This document shows positions 11,886 to 23,785 of a stretch of DNA of 64,000 nucleotides, piece after piece. Within the stretch, counting starts at the first letter, position 1, and every line of letters starts with the position of its first letter. This DNA is from Eumeta japonica (taxonomy: Eukaryota; Arthropoda; Insecta; Lepidoptera; Psychidae). Below the pieces are notes generated by a model. That model was not told the DNA's origin and searched no databases. It saw only the letters and a program-made list of their open reading frames with translations. The stretch covers positions 1 through 64,000 of the forward strand of contig BGZK01000293.1 of assembly GCA_005406025.1 (NCBI GenBank). Reading direction: 5' to 3'. The position numbers were made by a program, and so were the translations under genes.

Positions 11886-14600
11886 TAATCTTAACTTTTT
11901 AATTAATATAAGCACTATCAGTCATTTGAAAATTGTTTTACAGAATTGGAGTAAAACATATCATAAATGTTTTCAATTTTATAAAGTATTTGATACAATA
12001 TTTGGCGGTCTATAAAAGTGGATTAGAATCTGATTACTATAATTTTAATGTTCTATCTAATATAAGTAAGTAATATAATACCATATGAGTATTTTGTTTA
12101 TGTTAAATGATATGCATGTGTAAATCATGCAAAATTGTGTATTGTAAATACATATGTCATCTATTTATTTTCATACATTTTAATATACTATGCATTGTTT
12201 AATTTCATATACATATATTGATAATCCTAAATACATGTTTATCAACTATTTACCAAAATGCGTGTTGTTGTATTTGTAATTTTGGAGTTTGTTTCATGCT
12301 TTATGCTTTAAGAGACTAAAAGATAAACCACTTGGCAGAATTTGGGTATCAGGCATCTAGAGCGTAAAGTCTGTTATTTTTTTTAGTAATGTGTTAATAT
12401 ACTTGTAAAAAAACTGTCAAAACAGCATTAATTTTTCCAATATTTTAGGAAACTATTGCAATTAAGATATACCTATGTGGAAATGGCATGCATTTATATA
12501 AAAAATACCTATATAGTATTCCACTTATCTACAAATAATTCAATCTGTGAAAGTATGTCTAAAAACTTGAACGTTATTTAGATATTAAGGACTAAAATAG
12601 AAGTTATTTTGGTTTAAAATCAAGAAAATTATGGCATATTTATGAAATGTAAGAATAGGTGAGGTTTAGTACTCTCCAGTATTTTGCTTGATGCTTTTAA
12701 AGCAAACAAATATTTTACTATTTATATTGAATTTATTAAATCATGAAAAAAATGTTGCTAAAAGCTGAATGTGAAGTTTCAAGAGATTGACGAATTTATC
12801 ATTAGATAAACATTATTCATGTTCTTGTTGTACAATAATCTTATCCATAAATTTTATACTGTCCACCTGTTAATAAATTTTGTATATTACAATGTTTTAT
12901 AACCTTTTAAAAGAAAAGATAGTATTCTGATTTATATTAAATGTGATTAAGTCTTTTCAGCCTTTTCAAATAATAGAAACAATTAAACTGGACTATGATT
13001 TTGTTAGGTATCCTTATAATTTTCTTTTAGCATATAAGTAGCCAAATAAGTTTAACGCCATCAATTTGTTTTATTTTGCTGCTGTTTTTATGTACTTATA
13101 AATTATGTATTTTAAAGGCTGCTATAGTAATATTATTTGATTTTAAAAGTAATAATGTTTGATTCAACTGTATTTATATAAACAAAGGTATGACCATTAC
13201 AAAATATATGTATAATAACTTACAGATTTGTGACAGAGAACTAAATAATATTTTTTTGACTCATCTCTTGATAGAATTGGATTTCACATATTATTTAAAT
13301 TATAAACTTGGCGTGAGTAAATCATTGTGGCTAGAATTATTAATGCATTATGATTTAAAATAATTTTATCTTTAGTTCCTGGATGACTGAGCTTTGCTTA
13401 GCGCACTATGAGTTTTCCAGTTTGCTGTGGGAAAAAGATAACTTTCACAGGAACAATTGCTTAAGTTCAGTTCCAACAATAAATTAATTATACAAAATAT
13501 ACATATACAATAATATTTTATATAAATAGAGCCACATGTCTATATTATGTAGGGTCATTTGTTGTCGAGAAACAATAACTTAACAACAATGTAATTACCT
13601 CATAATTGTAGATATGGTACTAAATAGAATAACATTTACATTTTTTAAAATTGAATTTTTCCAAAGTAGGAATCTATGCTTAAAACTCAAACAAATTCTC
13701 GTTTAATGGTAGGAAGATGATATCAGCACCGCAGGTGTTTTAACAATAGATCCTTTTTTTTTTTAATTAACAAACTTTAAATGAGTGTTATCCGAGTGAA
13801 AATGTATTTGTATTCAGATCCATAGAAATTAAAATATTCATGTCCGATTATATTGCTCTCTTATTATGTTAATTACGCGTCGCCCGCGCCCTCAGTAAAC
13901 TAAAATCAAAAATACAATAATATAAGTTTATCTTCATAGAATTTATTAATATATTTATCAATTGTTCCATATTATATAGGTACTTCATAATTTGATGTCA
14001 TTGTGTCTAAAACATATCTATTATTTAATATTATGTGCATTGATATTATGGTGTCATATAAATGAAATATATTAGAATTATCAAGTAACAAAAATAAAAA
14101 TAAATAATACGTTCCAGTGAGAAAATTTTAATTTATCTGAAATGCATTTTGTAAATGGTTTTGCTTTGTTTATATTGTTATTTTTTATTTAAAAATATAA
14201 TTATAATCTTTTTTTAAGGTAAATTAAAACCAATGAACCAAAGAATTGATGTATCTTTCTGAATATTAAATGTTTTTAACAATAACAGTCACTTATTTCC
14301 TAGTTTTTTTCCTCGGCTTTAAATATGTGGACGTATGATAAATTCTCCCACCCTTATACACAGATGGACAGGACAGTGAAGTTTAAAAAGAATTTTGGTA
14401 TCCTTGCATCTAGGGATATACAAATATACCATATGTATGTAGCCCTATTTTTTTGTAGTTCCCGGTTTGTGAATTTTTTTTTGTTTGTTTTTTAGAACTC
14501 TCTTCCCGATCAGCTTAAATATCTTCAAATTTTTTTCGGAATTTAATCCATATGCGTTGTACTTCGAAGCATAAAATAATCGGTCATCTAACATAAAGGC
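11886..14600. other. AT-rich intergenic region downstream of SMYD4-like gene
   Basis: Presumably the 3' untranslated region of the SMYD4-like gene, then spacer. An AATAAA is present near 12,875. No additional exon or bounded repeat could be supported. Confidence 0.5.
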
Positions 14601-15089
14601 TACAATTAACCCTTTGACAGCTGTGGTCGGATATATTCGACAAAGTTGTGACACAGGCCTGTGGCAGATCTATCCGACAAATTATTCTTTTTATTTTTTT
14701 TTGTTTGTACTTTATTTTCATGTTATAAAAAAAGTAAAAACATATATTAGTGTAATTAATTAAATGGATTTAATAATATATAATTAACCTTAGAATTAAT
14801 CCCAGAAATATCATAATATCGTGACAATAAAATCCATTTCCTTGCAAAATATCGATTTTCATATATATTCATAAAGCCAAGGTTGATGTATCCGACAATA
14901 GTGATGTGACATTTGTTTTTCTTTTTTTTGTTATAATTTTATTGCTCAAATAGCCTTGAGGTTACCGGGGAATTGATTTAGAAATTTTGATTTCGAACTC
15001 GATAAGTGAATTTTATAAATTAATTCTACATAAAAATTATTTTTTTTTATAGCATAGTCTAGGGACAAACGAGTAGGCGAGTCATCAGA
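14601..15089. other. AT-rich spacer with a possible transposon edge
   Basis: A TTAA followed by CCCTTTGACAGC (about 14,608) resembles a piggyBac-type end. A nearby tggtcggatatattcgac recurs inverted near 16,140. No matching second terminus with TTAA was found, so this is only suggestive. Confidence 0.3.
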
Positions 15090-15440
15090 AAGTACATGGT
15101 TGCTGCCGTCCATGTAAACTTGCAATTTCAGAGAAATCACCAGTACGTTGCCGGCCTTTTGGGTAGGAATAAGATATTTGATGGAGGGAAGAGTGGATCA
15201 AGAAAGAGGGAAATGGAGTGATAAATGAAGGAGTAGGATGATGTAAAGGCAAATGGAGTGATGGAGGGGAGAGTGGGGTGATATTGGGAAGTGGGCTACC
15301 GGAACTTTCACTCACTGGACGAAAAGTGGACATGAAGTAACAGCAGAAGCTGTTCCTTCATGTTTGTGTTCTGTGAGACTATGGTATTTCATCAGTCGAG
15401 CCGGTCTATTTTCGTATTGTAGTCAAGTTGACTACAGCAT
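15090..15440 (-). repeat. lepidopteran dispersed repeat (copy 1 of 2)
   Basis: Read on the minus strand it contains gtgagtgaaagttccggtag, then a series of CACTCC-rich words, then gccggcaacgtactggtga and tttacatggacggcagcaac. The same order occurs on the plus strand at 36,160-36,425. It has no coding capacity. Confidence 0.65.
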
Positions 15441-16153
15441 GACTACCACGGATTATTTTTTATAAATGACTATTATTGATTTTTAATAAATACCAATACA
15501 GTAAAAGATATTTTAAATTAATTCTTTACATAATATACTTTCCATATTTATTTGAAATTCATAAGTTATTATGAAATTGTAACGTACTTAAATACGTTAC
15601 TATTTCATATTAAGATGACCAACTATTTTTTGTTCAAAAAGAGTACACTTTGCAAGTAGCAAGAAAACGGTAGCCATATGTGCGCGCAAAATTCAAATCA
15701 TTGTCAAACTCGTGCCTGGTGTTTGCCCTGTCCTCTGATGTGTCGGAAACGGTATGCAATATGCGCGCGTGAAATTAAAATCACTGTAAAAATAATTTTA
15801 AATATTTAATTAATAAAATTAAAATATTATAAAAAAATGTTTTAGAAATACAAATGAGTATAAAATTATACAAATGAGTATTTTCAGAGTACAGGATTTG
15901 AAGTGTATGGTTTGCGAAAAAAGAGTACAAAACTCAGTAAATGAGTACAGTTGGTCACGTTATTCATATTGTCGACTTATGATAAACATGGGATTAATTC
16001 CATCACTAGATGGATGCAATTCGTTTTTACTTTGAAAGTCAATCTCGGAAAAAATCCGATCGCTTATGACGTCATATTTTTATTCTTATTATTATTGACA
16101 CGATTCTACCAATTTTTTTTAGTACATTCAGAGCCTTTGTCGGAAATATCCGA

Positions 16154-16155
<2 letters not shown>
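15441..16155. other. AT-rich spacer
   Basis: No gene is visible. Ends in a cctttgtcggaaatatccga word that is the inverse of one near 14,620. Confidence 0.4.

Positions 16156-16220
<65 letters not shown>
16156..16220. repeat. (AT)n microsatellite
   Basis: An uninterrupted run of about 32 AT units. The long open frames reading IYIYIY through here on both strands are artefacts of this run. Confidence 0.97.
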
Positions 16221-16225
<5 letters not shown>

Positions 16226-16293
16226 GTCAGTTTTGTTGCGCTGTTCTAATATACATATATATATTAGAACGGCGCAAAAAAACTGACAATTTT
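16221..16293. repeat. hairpin with about 32-bp arms
   Basis: Arms at 16,221-16,252 and 16,261-16,292 pair with two mismatches around an 8-nt spacer. It abuts the (AT)n run. Could be the core of a fold-back element or a precursor-like hairpin. Confidence 0.75.
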
Positions 16294-17329
16294 TTTTCAA
16301 TACTTTTATGTTCTGTTATTAAATTATCTTATGTTAATTTATCATGTATTGAGAGCTCTCTCCAAAGACCAGTTCAAAAAAAATTTAGTATCAGTTAAGT
16401 TTTTTAAAAATTCCAAAAATAGTCAAGTTCGATTATTCTTTATATTTTTAATTTTTGCTCGTTACAGTAAAATTTTGTACACCAAAAAATAAGTTACTCT
16501 AAGTTGTAGCTTAAGATATTTGTTTATGAAGGTCATTGATTTATTAAAATTTTTAAATGTATTGCTTTTGATTTTTTCGAGCGACCTTTAAATATTCGTA
16601 TTAAGATGAGAACATATTTAGAAGAAGAATGTGTGTGATGGAAGACTCGGCAAAGGTTGCCCTGGGCATATGTCAGGGATACGATCTCCGCTTAATAGGT
16701 GTGCAGTGTGAAAGACAGATGTAGGAAAAGTGATGTTAGCAAACGGTGTAGTTTGAAACAAGATATAGTGACTAGAGTAGAAATATAAGTAGAATATTGC
16801 TGTAGTTTGAACATTTGGAAAGGATGAATGTAACTAGATTGACAAAACAAATCTATGGAGCGAATGTGCCAGATGGAAGGGTCGACAAGGGTCGCCCTAA
16901 AACATTCTATGTAAACTAAACCGGTGGTATATTGAAACCACCATATATCACAGTTCATTTCATTACTTAACAAGTGTGTTGTCCTTGTAATATTCCTTAT
17001 AGAGAAATTTAAAATAAGCGTATGTATATAAAAACTTCATTAGAAAATTGGGAGTTTTTTAAGATATACCAATATATTTTTTTTCTTTGCAATGTCTTAT
17101 TTTAATTAATTTATTGTGTAATTACAATTGAATATTTATATTTAGGATATTCTTGTTTTTTACTTTCAAGTTATATTAAATTCCTTTTGGTTATTTATTA
17201 TTTATAAGTTCGATTGTCTGTGTTTTCTCATTACGTTATTCGTTTTTATATTGGGTATTGATTATAAAACATAGAAGGGCGTTACGTTACGCATGGCAAA
17301 TGAGACACATTGAAATTGATGGTTATAAT
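16294..17329. other. AT-rich spacer
   Basis: No exon recognised. The interval 16,620-16,930 is more balanced in base content and has two similar phrases (gtgccagatggaagggtcg; gtgtgatggaagactcgg), perhaps a decayed repeat. Confidence 0.4.
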
Positions 17330-17655
17330 AAAGATAAAAAAAAAAAAATTGCCCAGAGGGTGTCGGACCATGCTCATTATAGGGTTCCGAAGCCATTATT
17401 ATAAAGAAATGCACTACAGATGAAAAAAGTAGGTTTGTTACACTTTTTCCAAGTTTCCCGCACTTTAGGCGGCTATAACTAGAAAAACAAGTAGGTATGT
17501 CGACTATTACTATTAAACTAGTGTCAACTAAAGTGCACCAGCCAAAGAGTGTATCTTAATAGCTCTTACGTCCTCTTGTTGAGAAGCGCAGTTTTTTTTG
17601 TAATAACTCAAAAGCAGTAACATCCGACCATGTTCAAAAAAAATTTTTGTAAGTA

Positions 17656-18703
17656 CAGTCAAACTTGGATAAGCGAGAGTTTAAGGGAGCACAATCGCAT
17701 TCTCGCAGAGGTTTCTCACTAAACCGAGTTTCTCGCTAATGCAGGTACATGGGTAGCGTTTCTCTCATAAAGAGGTACGCAGCAATAACAAGTCACAGCA
17801 AGTACGAATGTAGTAAATATGTAATATGATAAAATTATGTGCATAATATGCACAACATATATTTTTAATAGTGTGTATATGTTACGTCCATTAGATTTCG
17901 ACATATAAGTACTTTATAAGGGTAGGTATCAAGATGCTTACGAATACAAAACAAAAATTCATGGACTACGTAATTTTATTTTATTTAGAACTTATTTATA
18001 CTTAAAAAAAATCCGTCAATTTCGTTTGGGTTTCTGTTTTCGTATTTTGAATATTTTTCTTTAACTCATAAATTTTGTCGAATATTGCTTGATCAACAAC
18101 CGCCGCGTATTCAAAGTACTGATGGACCGTCTCCAACGCATTTAAAGCTAGCTTCATTGGAATGATCTTTATTTCTGTTTCCAGAATCTGTGCCTCGTCT
18201 TCACTGTCATTTCCAGCAGTACAGGTGTTCACACAATTCTTAACGATATCGTCGTCGGTTTGTTCTCGGTACACAGGCACACGTGTCCATTCGAAAAGAA
18301 TGCGATAAAATAAAAACGTTATATAGTACCACGAAATAGAATAGATACAATATTGACGGGAAAACAATACAAAAACAATGGTAGGAAGTTCCACGAAAGT
18401 TAAGAATAAGCCATAAAATAGCAGATGTTAAATTTGCAATTTGTTTTGTCATTTGTTACTGTATGTGTATATTTTTTATGTGTGTATTTATGAATAAATA
18501 AAGCTCGACTGTCGCTTATAGAGGTATAGATAAGTAGCAGTCTCACTTACGGAGGTCCATGAGGGAAAAACGAGTCTCTCTTACAGAAGTTTCTGTTTCT
18601 CGCTAATAGAGGTTTTGGGAGCTTAAAATGACGGGTCCTGGCTATTAATCTCACTTATAGAGTTTTCTCACTTATCCAGTTCTCACTTACCCAGGTTTGA
18701 CTG
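17656..18703 (-). mobile_element. Tigger/pogo-type DNA transposon, internally deleted
   Basis: 1,048 bp with inverted ends CAGTCAAACTTGGATAAG (left) and CAGTCAAACCTGGGTAAG (right), flanked on both sides by TA, the target duplication of Tc1/mariner-pogo elements. The sub-terminal parts repeat TTCTCACTTAT-like words in inverted order. Inside, on the minus strand, is a transposase C-terminal remnant ending in QTKLTDFF. The catalytic DDE part is missing, so the copy is non-autonomous. Confidence 0.88.
18002..18394 (-). pseudogene. pogo/Tigger transposase C-terminal remnant
   Basis: The open frame of 130 codons has a believable part from about residue 38 on: an acidic segment (TDDDIVKNCV, NDSEDEAQ), then ALNALETVHQYFEYA and the terminal QTKLTDFF. 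This matches the tail of pogo/Tigger-family transposases. The first 37 residues are hydrophobic and probably non-coding sequence read through. The helix-turn-helix and DDE domains are absent. Confidence 0.75.
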
Positions 18704-19150
18704 TATTTGCTAAGCGTTATCTTCGTTGTTTTTTTTTCATATTTTTTGGACATTTGGTTTAAATAATAGAGGGACACACACACTTTCTGCTACTTTCGGG
18801 GCGATTATTTCCGAAATTATTCACGTAATCAGAAAAATTGCTCAAAAACTTTAAAGTGTTTTTAAGAGAACTGTTGAAATATGTACCGTTCGTTGATGTT
18901 TGCTAAAAAAATTTTTTTTCAGCTTCTGTATCATGTATGGTGTCCCCCCTAGAAATATTTATTTTTGTTACTTAACCACCAAACTAAGTAGAGGCTTAAG
19001 CAATACATCCACACTAGAAAATAAATCAATATACGTTTTGTAGTTTTCGAATAAAATGCCTGTGACATACGGACAGAAGACGGACGGGCAGATGGATATG
19101 ACGAAACTATAAGGGTTCCGTTTTCGCCATTTTACCTCGAAACCCTAAAA

Positions 19151-20389
19151 ACAATAAATTAGATTGTGATTAATAATTAATATTTTCATTAATTCTTACA
19201 ATATTTTCTCAATGTTTTTTTTTTCGAATTAAAAATACAAATAAACTATAAAATTATGTGAAATCTGTGAAATTCAATTCCAATAAAATCGTTAGTTTCC
19301 TAAATATATAATATAGAACTTTCCTTTGAAGTCTACAATTAAAACGAAAAAAAAATCTTAAATTTAGCGTTGTTCAGCAATAACCATAATAATTGTATAT
19401 TAAATAAATATTTCATATTTATTGAACACTTCATTTAGACTAGGTATTAACAAGATAATCTCAATAAAACTGTTTTAAAAAGACATCATTACGTGCGCGC
19501 TCATACTCACAGCTACATTTTAAATGTTCCTGGGAGATGTATGGTCTCTACGATTAGTCTGGATGCTTACAAAAATTATCGAAATAGTCCCTTAAATACC
19601 GTACATAAAAATTAAGTCTCAGACTGTAAGATCATATTTTTTCTTTTGATCTTTAAAGCGTCTGGCTATATCTACCGCCAATAGAAAGTGTCTGGGACAG
19701 TTTTTTTTTTCAAAATTTTTAACTAAAATCCGTACGACATATTTAAAAATCTGCTCACAGACTTTAAATAAAATAAGTAATATTTTTACGTACCTGTAGC
19801 ACCTGGTACGTAAGAATTGGCCGTCGGCCCAAACCAGCAGGAATGTACACGTTTACTGTAACTACTATCAGTACTCTGGTAACGTTTGGGGATTTGAGAT
19901 CTTGCTGTATTAATATGCATGTCAGTGACATTGTCAGCCCATCATCTGTATAGCATTATAATTAGCATTTTCTTGGTCGCCTCACACAACGTCCACACTT
20001 CGGACAGCGCTACCCCCTCTCAAGCGCGAATCCAGCATGCGAGTGAGAAGGGAGGGTTACACGTACGGGTTCAGTCAGGACTGGCTCCAGTTCGATTAAA
20101 ATATTAAAACTAAGACTCAGCCTGGGGGGTCATGACCCTCTGGATCCGCTTTGACACCTTTTCCATTTAACGCTATAGAGAGGGTTTAACACTATTTGAA
20201 GTCGACACTACTCGGTATCATAATGAAAATATAAAAGAAATAGTTTTTATGTCCACCTTTTATTCCAAAATAAATTCTGAAAGCAAGCATATTATCAAGA
20301 GCCAGCGTAAAAAATGACGACATTAGATTTAATCTAAATATTATTTTTAACAAATTTTCAATGGCATTCTGAAGCAAATTTAAGGTATT
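19151..20389. other. spacer without supported gene
   Basis: AT-rich to about 19,780, then a more balanced stretch 19,790-20,150. A 62-codon plus-strand frame (19,919-20,107) starts with a hydrophobic segment but has no recognisable family and no intron context, so it is not called as a gene. Confidence 0.4.
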
Positions 20390-21570
20390 TAATTAAATAT
20401 TATTTTAGTACGGTTCTATCACTGATCTATAAAAAAGAGAAAATGTACAGTCACTCGGTCAAAAACGGCCGCATCAAATGAGCGCTAAAACAGAGAGTTT
20501 AGCACTCATTGCATTCATTATAGTTTTGTTGTACCTTCCGTTACGACGTCGAAGTGCTCTGTTAAAAAATGCAAAAAATACACGTAAAAAGCTATGAAAA
20601 AGAATAGTATTTCTTATTTTCGATAAACAAAATTTAATTTGCTTATAATAAGTGCTCAATCACCTATTATAATGAGTATTCGATGAGTATTTTTTATTTT
20701 TTTATTCAAAGTAGCATCAAAAACCGATATATAAACCGACTTAAAGAAATAAACCTAAGCAACATCGGTCTAGTATTTCTTTGCGTTGCCATATTGTGTT
20801 GCTAACAAAGAGACTGTTCTTATACTAATGGAGTCCCCTATTTTAATTTTTTATTTATTATTTGTTTTATATTTATACAAATCTTAAAATTACCTCTAAA
20901 AGGAAATTATACAATAAATTAAACCTATTCCAAAAAAAAATGTGTTTATTATATTTGAATTTATTTTTTAGCAAATTATATATAAGTATTATGTTTGTTA
21001 AAAATATGTTAATGTTTAATGAATTATCATCTTATTTTATTATATAAATAATAAGAAAGTTTTATATTACTATAATCTATAGCACAGAAATTATCAAGTT
21101 CTTTCATGTATATTTTCTCCGATATTATTATAAAGATTCATATTAATTTTAATTTTAGGTGACTAATACATTAAGCTTTATTATGAAGAAAAATAAACAA
21201 TAATTCTTTTCATACATTCAACCAAAAAACAAAAATAAAAAATTAAAATAATATTAATCCACTCCACTGATCTCTTGTTTTAGAACAGCACGTGTAAATT
21301 GTAAAAAATATGACCTATATCTTCCAATAACAAAATGATCGTTACTTGTTTTCTTTGCATTTAAAAATGAACCACAATTTATGTCATTTCGGTTGAAATG
21401 TCAGATGATAAATAATGTTCCTCCCCTTCTTTTTCTTTAGCACTGCAAAATGCTATTATAAAATATAGGACAGAGACAAAACGTACATGTTGAGCCATTA
21501 TTCGCCATCCAAATAGCACGCAATTGAACATCTTTTTTTATATATCTATGGATTCTATGGTTTACTTCTC
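20390..21570 (+). repeat. about 1.15-kb dispersed repeat, copy 1
   Basis: Aligns by eye along nearly its whole length with 25,378-26,540, same orientation. Shared landmarks are ctataaaaaagag at the left edge, a hairpin around tttagcactcat, caaagtagcatcaaaaaccg, ttatactaatggagtc, and a right part with gccatccaaatagcacgcaa. A shorter third copy is at 45,165-45,850. No intact coding frame. Family unknown to me. Confidence 0.75.
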
Positions 21571-22438
21571 TTATTTTGAGAGAGAATTCCACACGTTCGT
21601 CACAGGCTAGCGTATATAAAAATGGCATTATATGGCATACATGGTTACTTATTTTATTACATATATGTATTATACATACTCTATTATATATTTTATTACA
21701 TACCTTATTATGTTGAAAACCGTGGTAAATCAATGATTTTGAAGATTATAATAATCGAATGCTATATAGGATTAATGAAGTATCTTCGTGAAAAAATTGT
21801 GGTAGAATTATAATTTTATTAAAAGTAGTATTACTTAAATATATTTTTCAATTGAATTCATAATGAAAATAAAACTTAATTTAAACTTGTTTTGTTCAGT
21901 TCTATCATTTTCATGTACTTCACCAATTTTTATAAGGTAAATTTAATGAAACAGTCTTGTTATACTGTTGTAGATTTTTTTTTAATAATTTTTCTAATGA
22001 AATAGTTTTTATAATAAAAAATATTAATTTACATAGATTTTTATTTTACGAATTTCTATACTCGAATCTCCTGTTTGTAGAGCTGCTAAGTACTAATAAC
22101 GTATATATGTATAACATATGTTTCTTTTATTAGCTTTTTTTTTTGATTCATTAGTTACAAGACCGTAAATTTAACAAATTATCGGTACGTATTGTATTGA
22201 GATACTACGTATTATTAATAATTTCTACGTATTATCTTATTTTTACTTAACCTGTAAATATGGCAGTAGGTTTACTGCAATATTATTTTACGGGTAGGAG
22301 TGCAGTTGATAGACACTATTAAAATGTCTTTTCTAATGGTCCCTTCGTAACATCTAAAATTTACTACCTTTGGTCCGGATGTGTAGAGATTATTGCAAAC
22401 ATATTTTGCATATCCACATCAGATCGTGTACCGTTCTT
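21571..22438. other. 3' flank of nucleotidase tail D
   Basis: AT-rich. The part next to 22,438 is presumably the 3' untranslated region of tail D on the minus strand; an AATAAA complement occurs near 22,126-22,131. No other gene is seen. Confidence 0.5.
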
Positions 22439-23785
22439 TTATCCATAAAGTGTTGCATTTGTCATAGAATAATACTGTTGTCTGACGATGGTCTCGTTTA
22501 ATAATGTGATCCGGTTTGTTACTTTCGGTTCTACGGGATCGTGCTTTTTCAGATATTCCCTTACACAAGTCACTTCGTTATAAGGTAGAACTGTAGAGGG
22601 CAAGTTCTGGAACATCGCGAAGCCGATGCCGCCGTTGAATAAAAAACTAGGCATTATCACTTTGTATGTATTATTGTATTCTATTTGGAAAAAGTTTGGT
22701 TCATTGCACTGTTCGCACCTCGCTTGGGCTTGAACCAGGCGCTCACCTGGTGGTCGTGCAAGGTCATAAACAACTTTCAGTCCTGAAACTTGTAAGAGTT
22801 CTCCGGTCGGACTCACAGGTCGCCAAGTTGATATCGAATGTTCTAAAGCTTGTTGAAGTATTGCGCCATTCATCGTTACTATCCTTAAAGTGCTGGTGAA
22901 TGGGAGAACAGTGACCAGATCCCCTCGCCTTATTGAAGGTCCCGCTATGGAAGTTCTAATCCTGCCACTATGTAATATCGCTATGGGAGCGTCGGTCCAA
23001 AATTGGCCTTTATACTGATCCGCGTAATGTTCTACAATGGAATCTGTAATCAGGTTTCCCATGTTGCATTCGTTTAGTCGACACGAGCCATTTAGGACCA
23101 CCGATGTATTTCCAATCATTTCATTGAGCAAGCGGTTTATTTTTGTACCGTAAAATTCAACAAGATTCAAGACATCCGTGTCTTGTGGTATATTACGATC
23201 TAAAAGTATAGGCGCTCCGTTCACTTCAGTGATTTCCCCATTTTTATCGATCCTTAAATGTAGTTTCCCCAAATATTTGGTAAAAGCGTAAACTTGAACA
23301 ACGGGCACACCTTTCCCCGAAGGCTGATAAACAGTCGTAGGGTATGGGCCTTGTGGCGACTCGCTGTCCGGAGCTGTGCCGTTCCAAAGGAAAGTGTTCG
23401 AGTGTCCTCCAATAACTAGATCTATTCCCACGACGCGACGTGCAATTTCAAGATCTTTCAAATAACCGGAATGGCCGAGAGCTATTAAAATGTTTACGTC
23501 TTGTGCTTGAAGTTTGTCAACTTCTTCCTGAATCGAAACGATTTCGTCTTTGTATTCGACATTGTTTTTCGACGACATCAGCTTAGTGTCAGGCGTCAAA
23601 TAGCCTATGATTCCGATTTTTGCCCCGTTTTTTTCTACGACCACGGACTTCTTTAAATTTGACACATTTAAGAGTTCAGGTTCCTTATCGATAATAATGT
23701 TCGCCGCCAGAACCGGCGTTGATATATTTCTGAGGAACGGAGTGAGTCCAGATATTTCTTCGTCGAATTCGTGATTACCGAGAGA
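22439..23785 (-). CDS. 5'-nucleotidase/apyrase alternative terminal exon D (no GPI signal)
   Basis: One uninterrupted terminal exon of 448 codons. The acceptor tttgatttcag precedes 23,785, and the coding part opens in phase 0 with SLGNHEFDEE. With the shared head it would give about 572 residues, close to the 574 of human CD73. Metal and dyad residues are kept: GNHEFD, GHSGYLKD, GGHSNTFLWNG. The disulfide pattern CRLNEC is also kept. The substrate pocket is altered: the usual GGGIR reads SGRIR, and GGDGF reads GGIGF, so the aspartate equal to CD73 D506 is gone; the LPF phenylalanine (F417) and the F500 equivalent remain. It ends in a polar NATLYG with no hydrophobic tail, so the product should be secreted rather than GPI-anchored. 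Furthest tail from the head, about 15.4 kb from exon 2. Lacks its own signal peptide and first metal motifs. Confidence 0.92.
   Translation of the reverse strand, partial: SLGNHEFDEEISGLTPFLRNISTPVLAANIIIDKEPELLNVSNLKKSVVVEKNGAKIGIIGYLTPDTKLMSSKNNVEYKDEIVSIQEEVDKLQAQDVNILIALGHSGYLKDLEIARRVVGIDLVIGGHSNTFLWNGTAPDSESPQGPYPTTVYQPSGKGVPVVQVYAFTKYLGKLHLRIDKNGEITEVNGAPILLDRNIPQDTDVLNLVEFYGTKINRLLNEMIGNTSVVLNGSCRLNECNMGNLITDSIVEHYADQYKGQFWTDAPIAILHSGRIRTSIAGPSIRRGDLVTVLPFTSTLRIVTMNGAILQQALEHSISTWRPVSPTGELLQVSGLKVVYDLARPPGERLVQAQARCEQCNEPNFFQIEYNNTYKVIMPSFLFNGGIGFAMFQNLPSTVLPYNEVTCVREYLKKHDPVEPKVTNRITLLNETIVRQQYYSMTNATLYG

Larger units (their letters stand above)
17330..19150 (+). repeat. 'gggttccg' family element, split by a Tigger/pogo insertion
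   Basis: The left part begins near tgctcattatagggttccga (about 17,370). The right part ends in gaaactataagggttccgtt (about 19,105) after a run of gacggacgggcag-type words. Related copies lie at 59,660-60,145 and near 61,440-61,560. The element is interrupted at 17,656-18,703 by a separate DNA transposon. Confidence 0.7.

Noticed and set aside
14608..16156. Possible piggyBac-type element (TTAA-CCCTTTGAC left edge, inverted word at right)
   Set aside because: No matching right terminus with TTAA; the inverted words may belong to separate repeats.
15951..16300. Open frames of 111 and 64 codons on both strands
   Set aside because: They are produced by the (AT)n run, which reads IYIYIY on either strand.
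19919..20107. 62-codon frame with a hydrophobic start, resembling a secreted peptide
   Set aside because: No cysteine pattern or family, no splice context, and length is within chance expectation.
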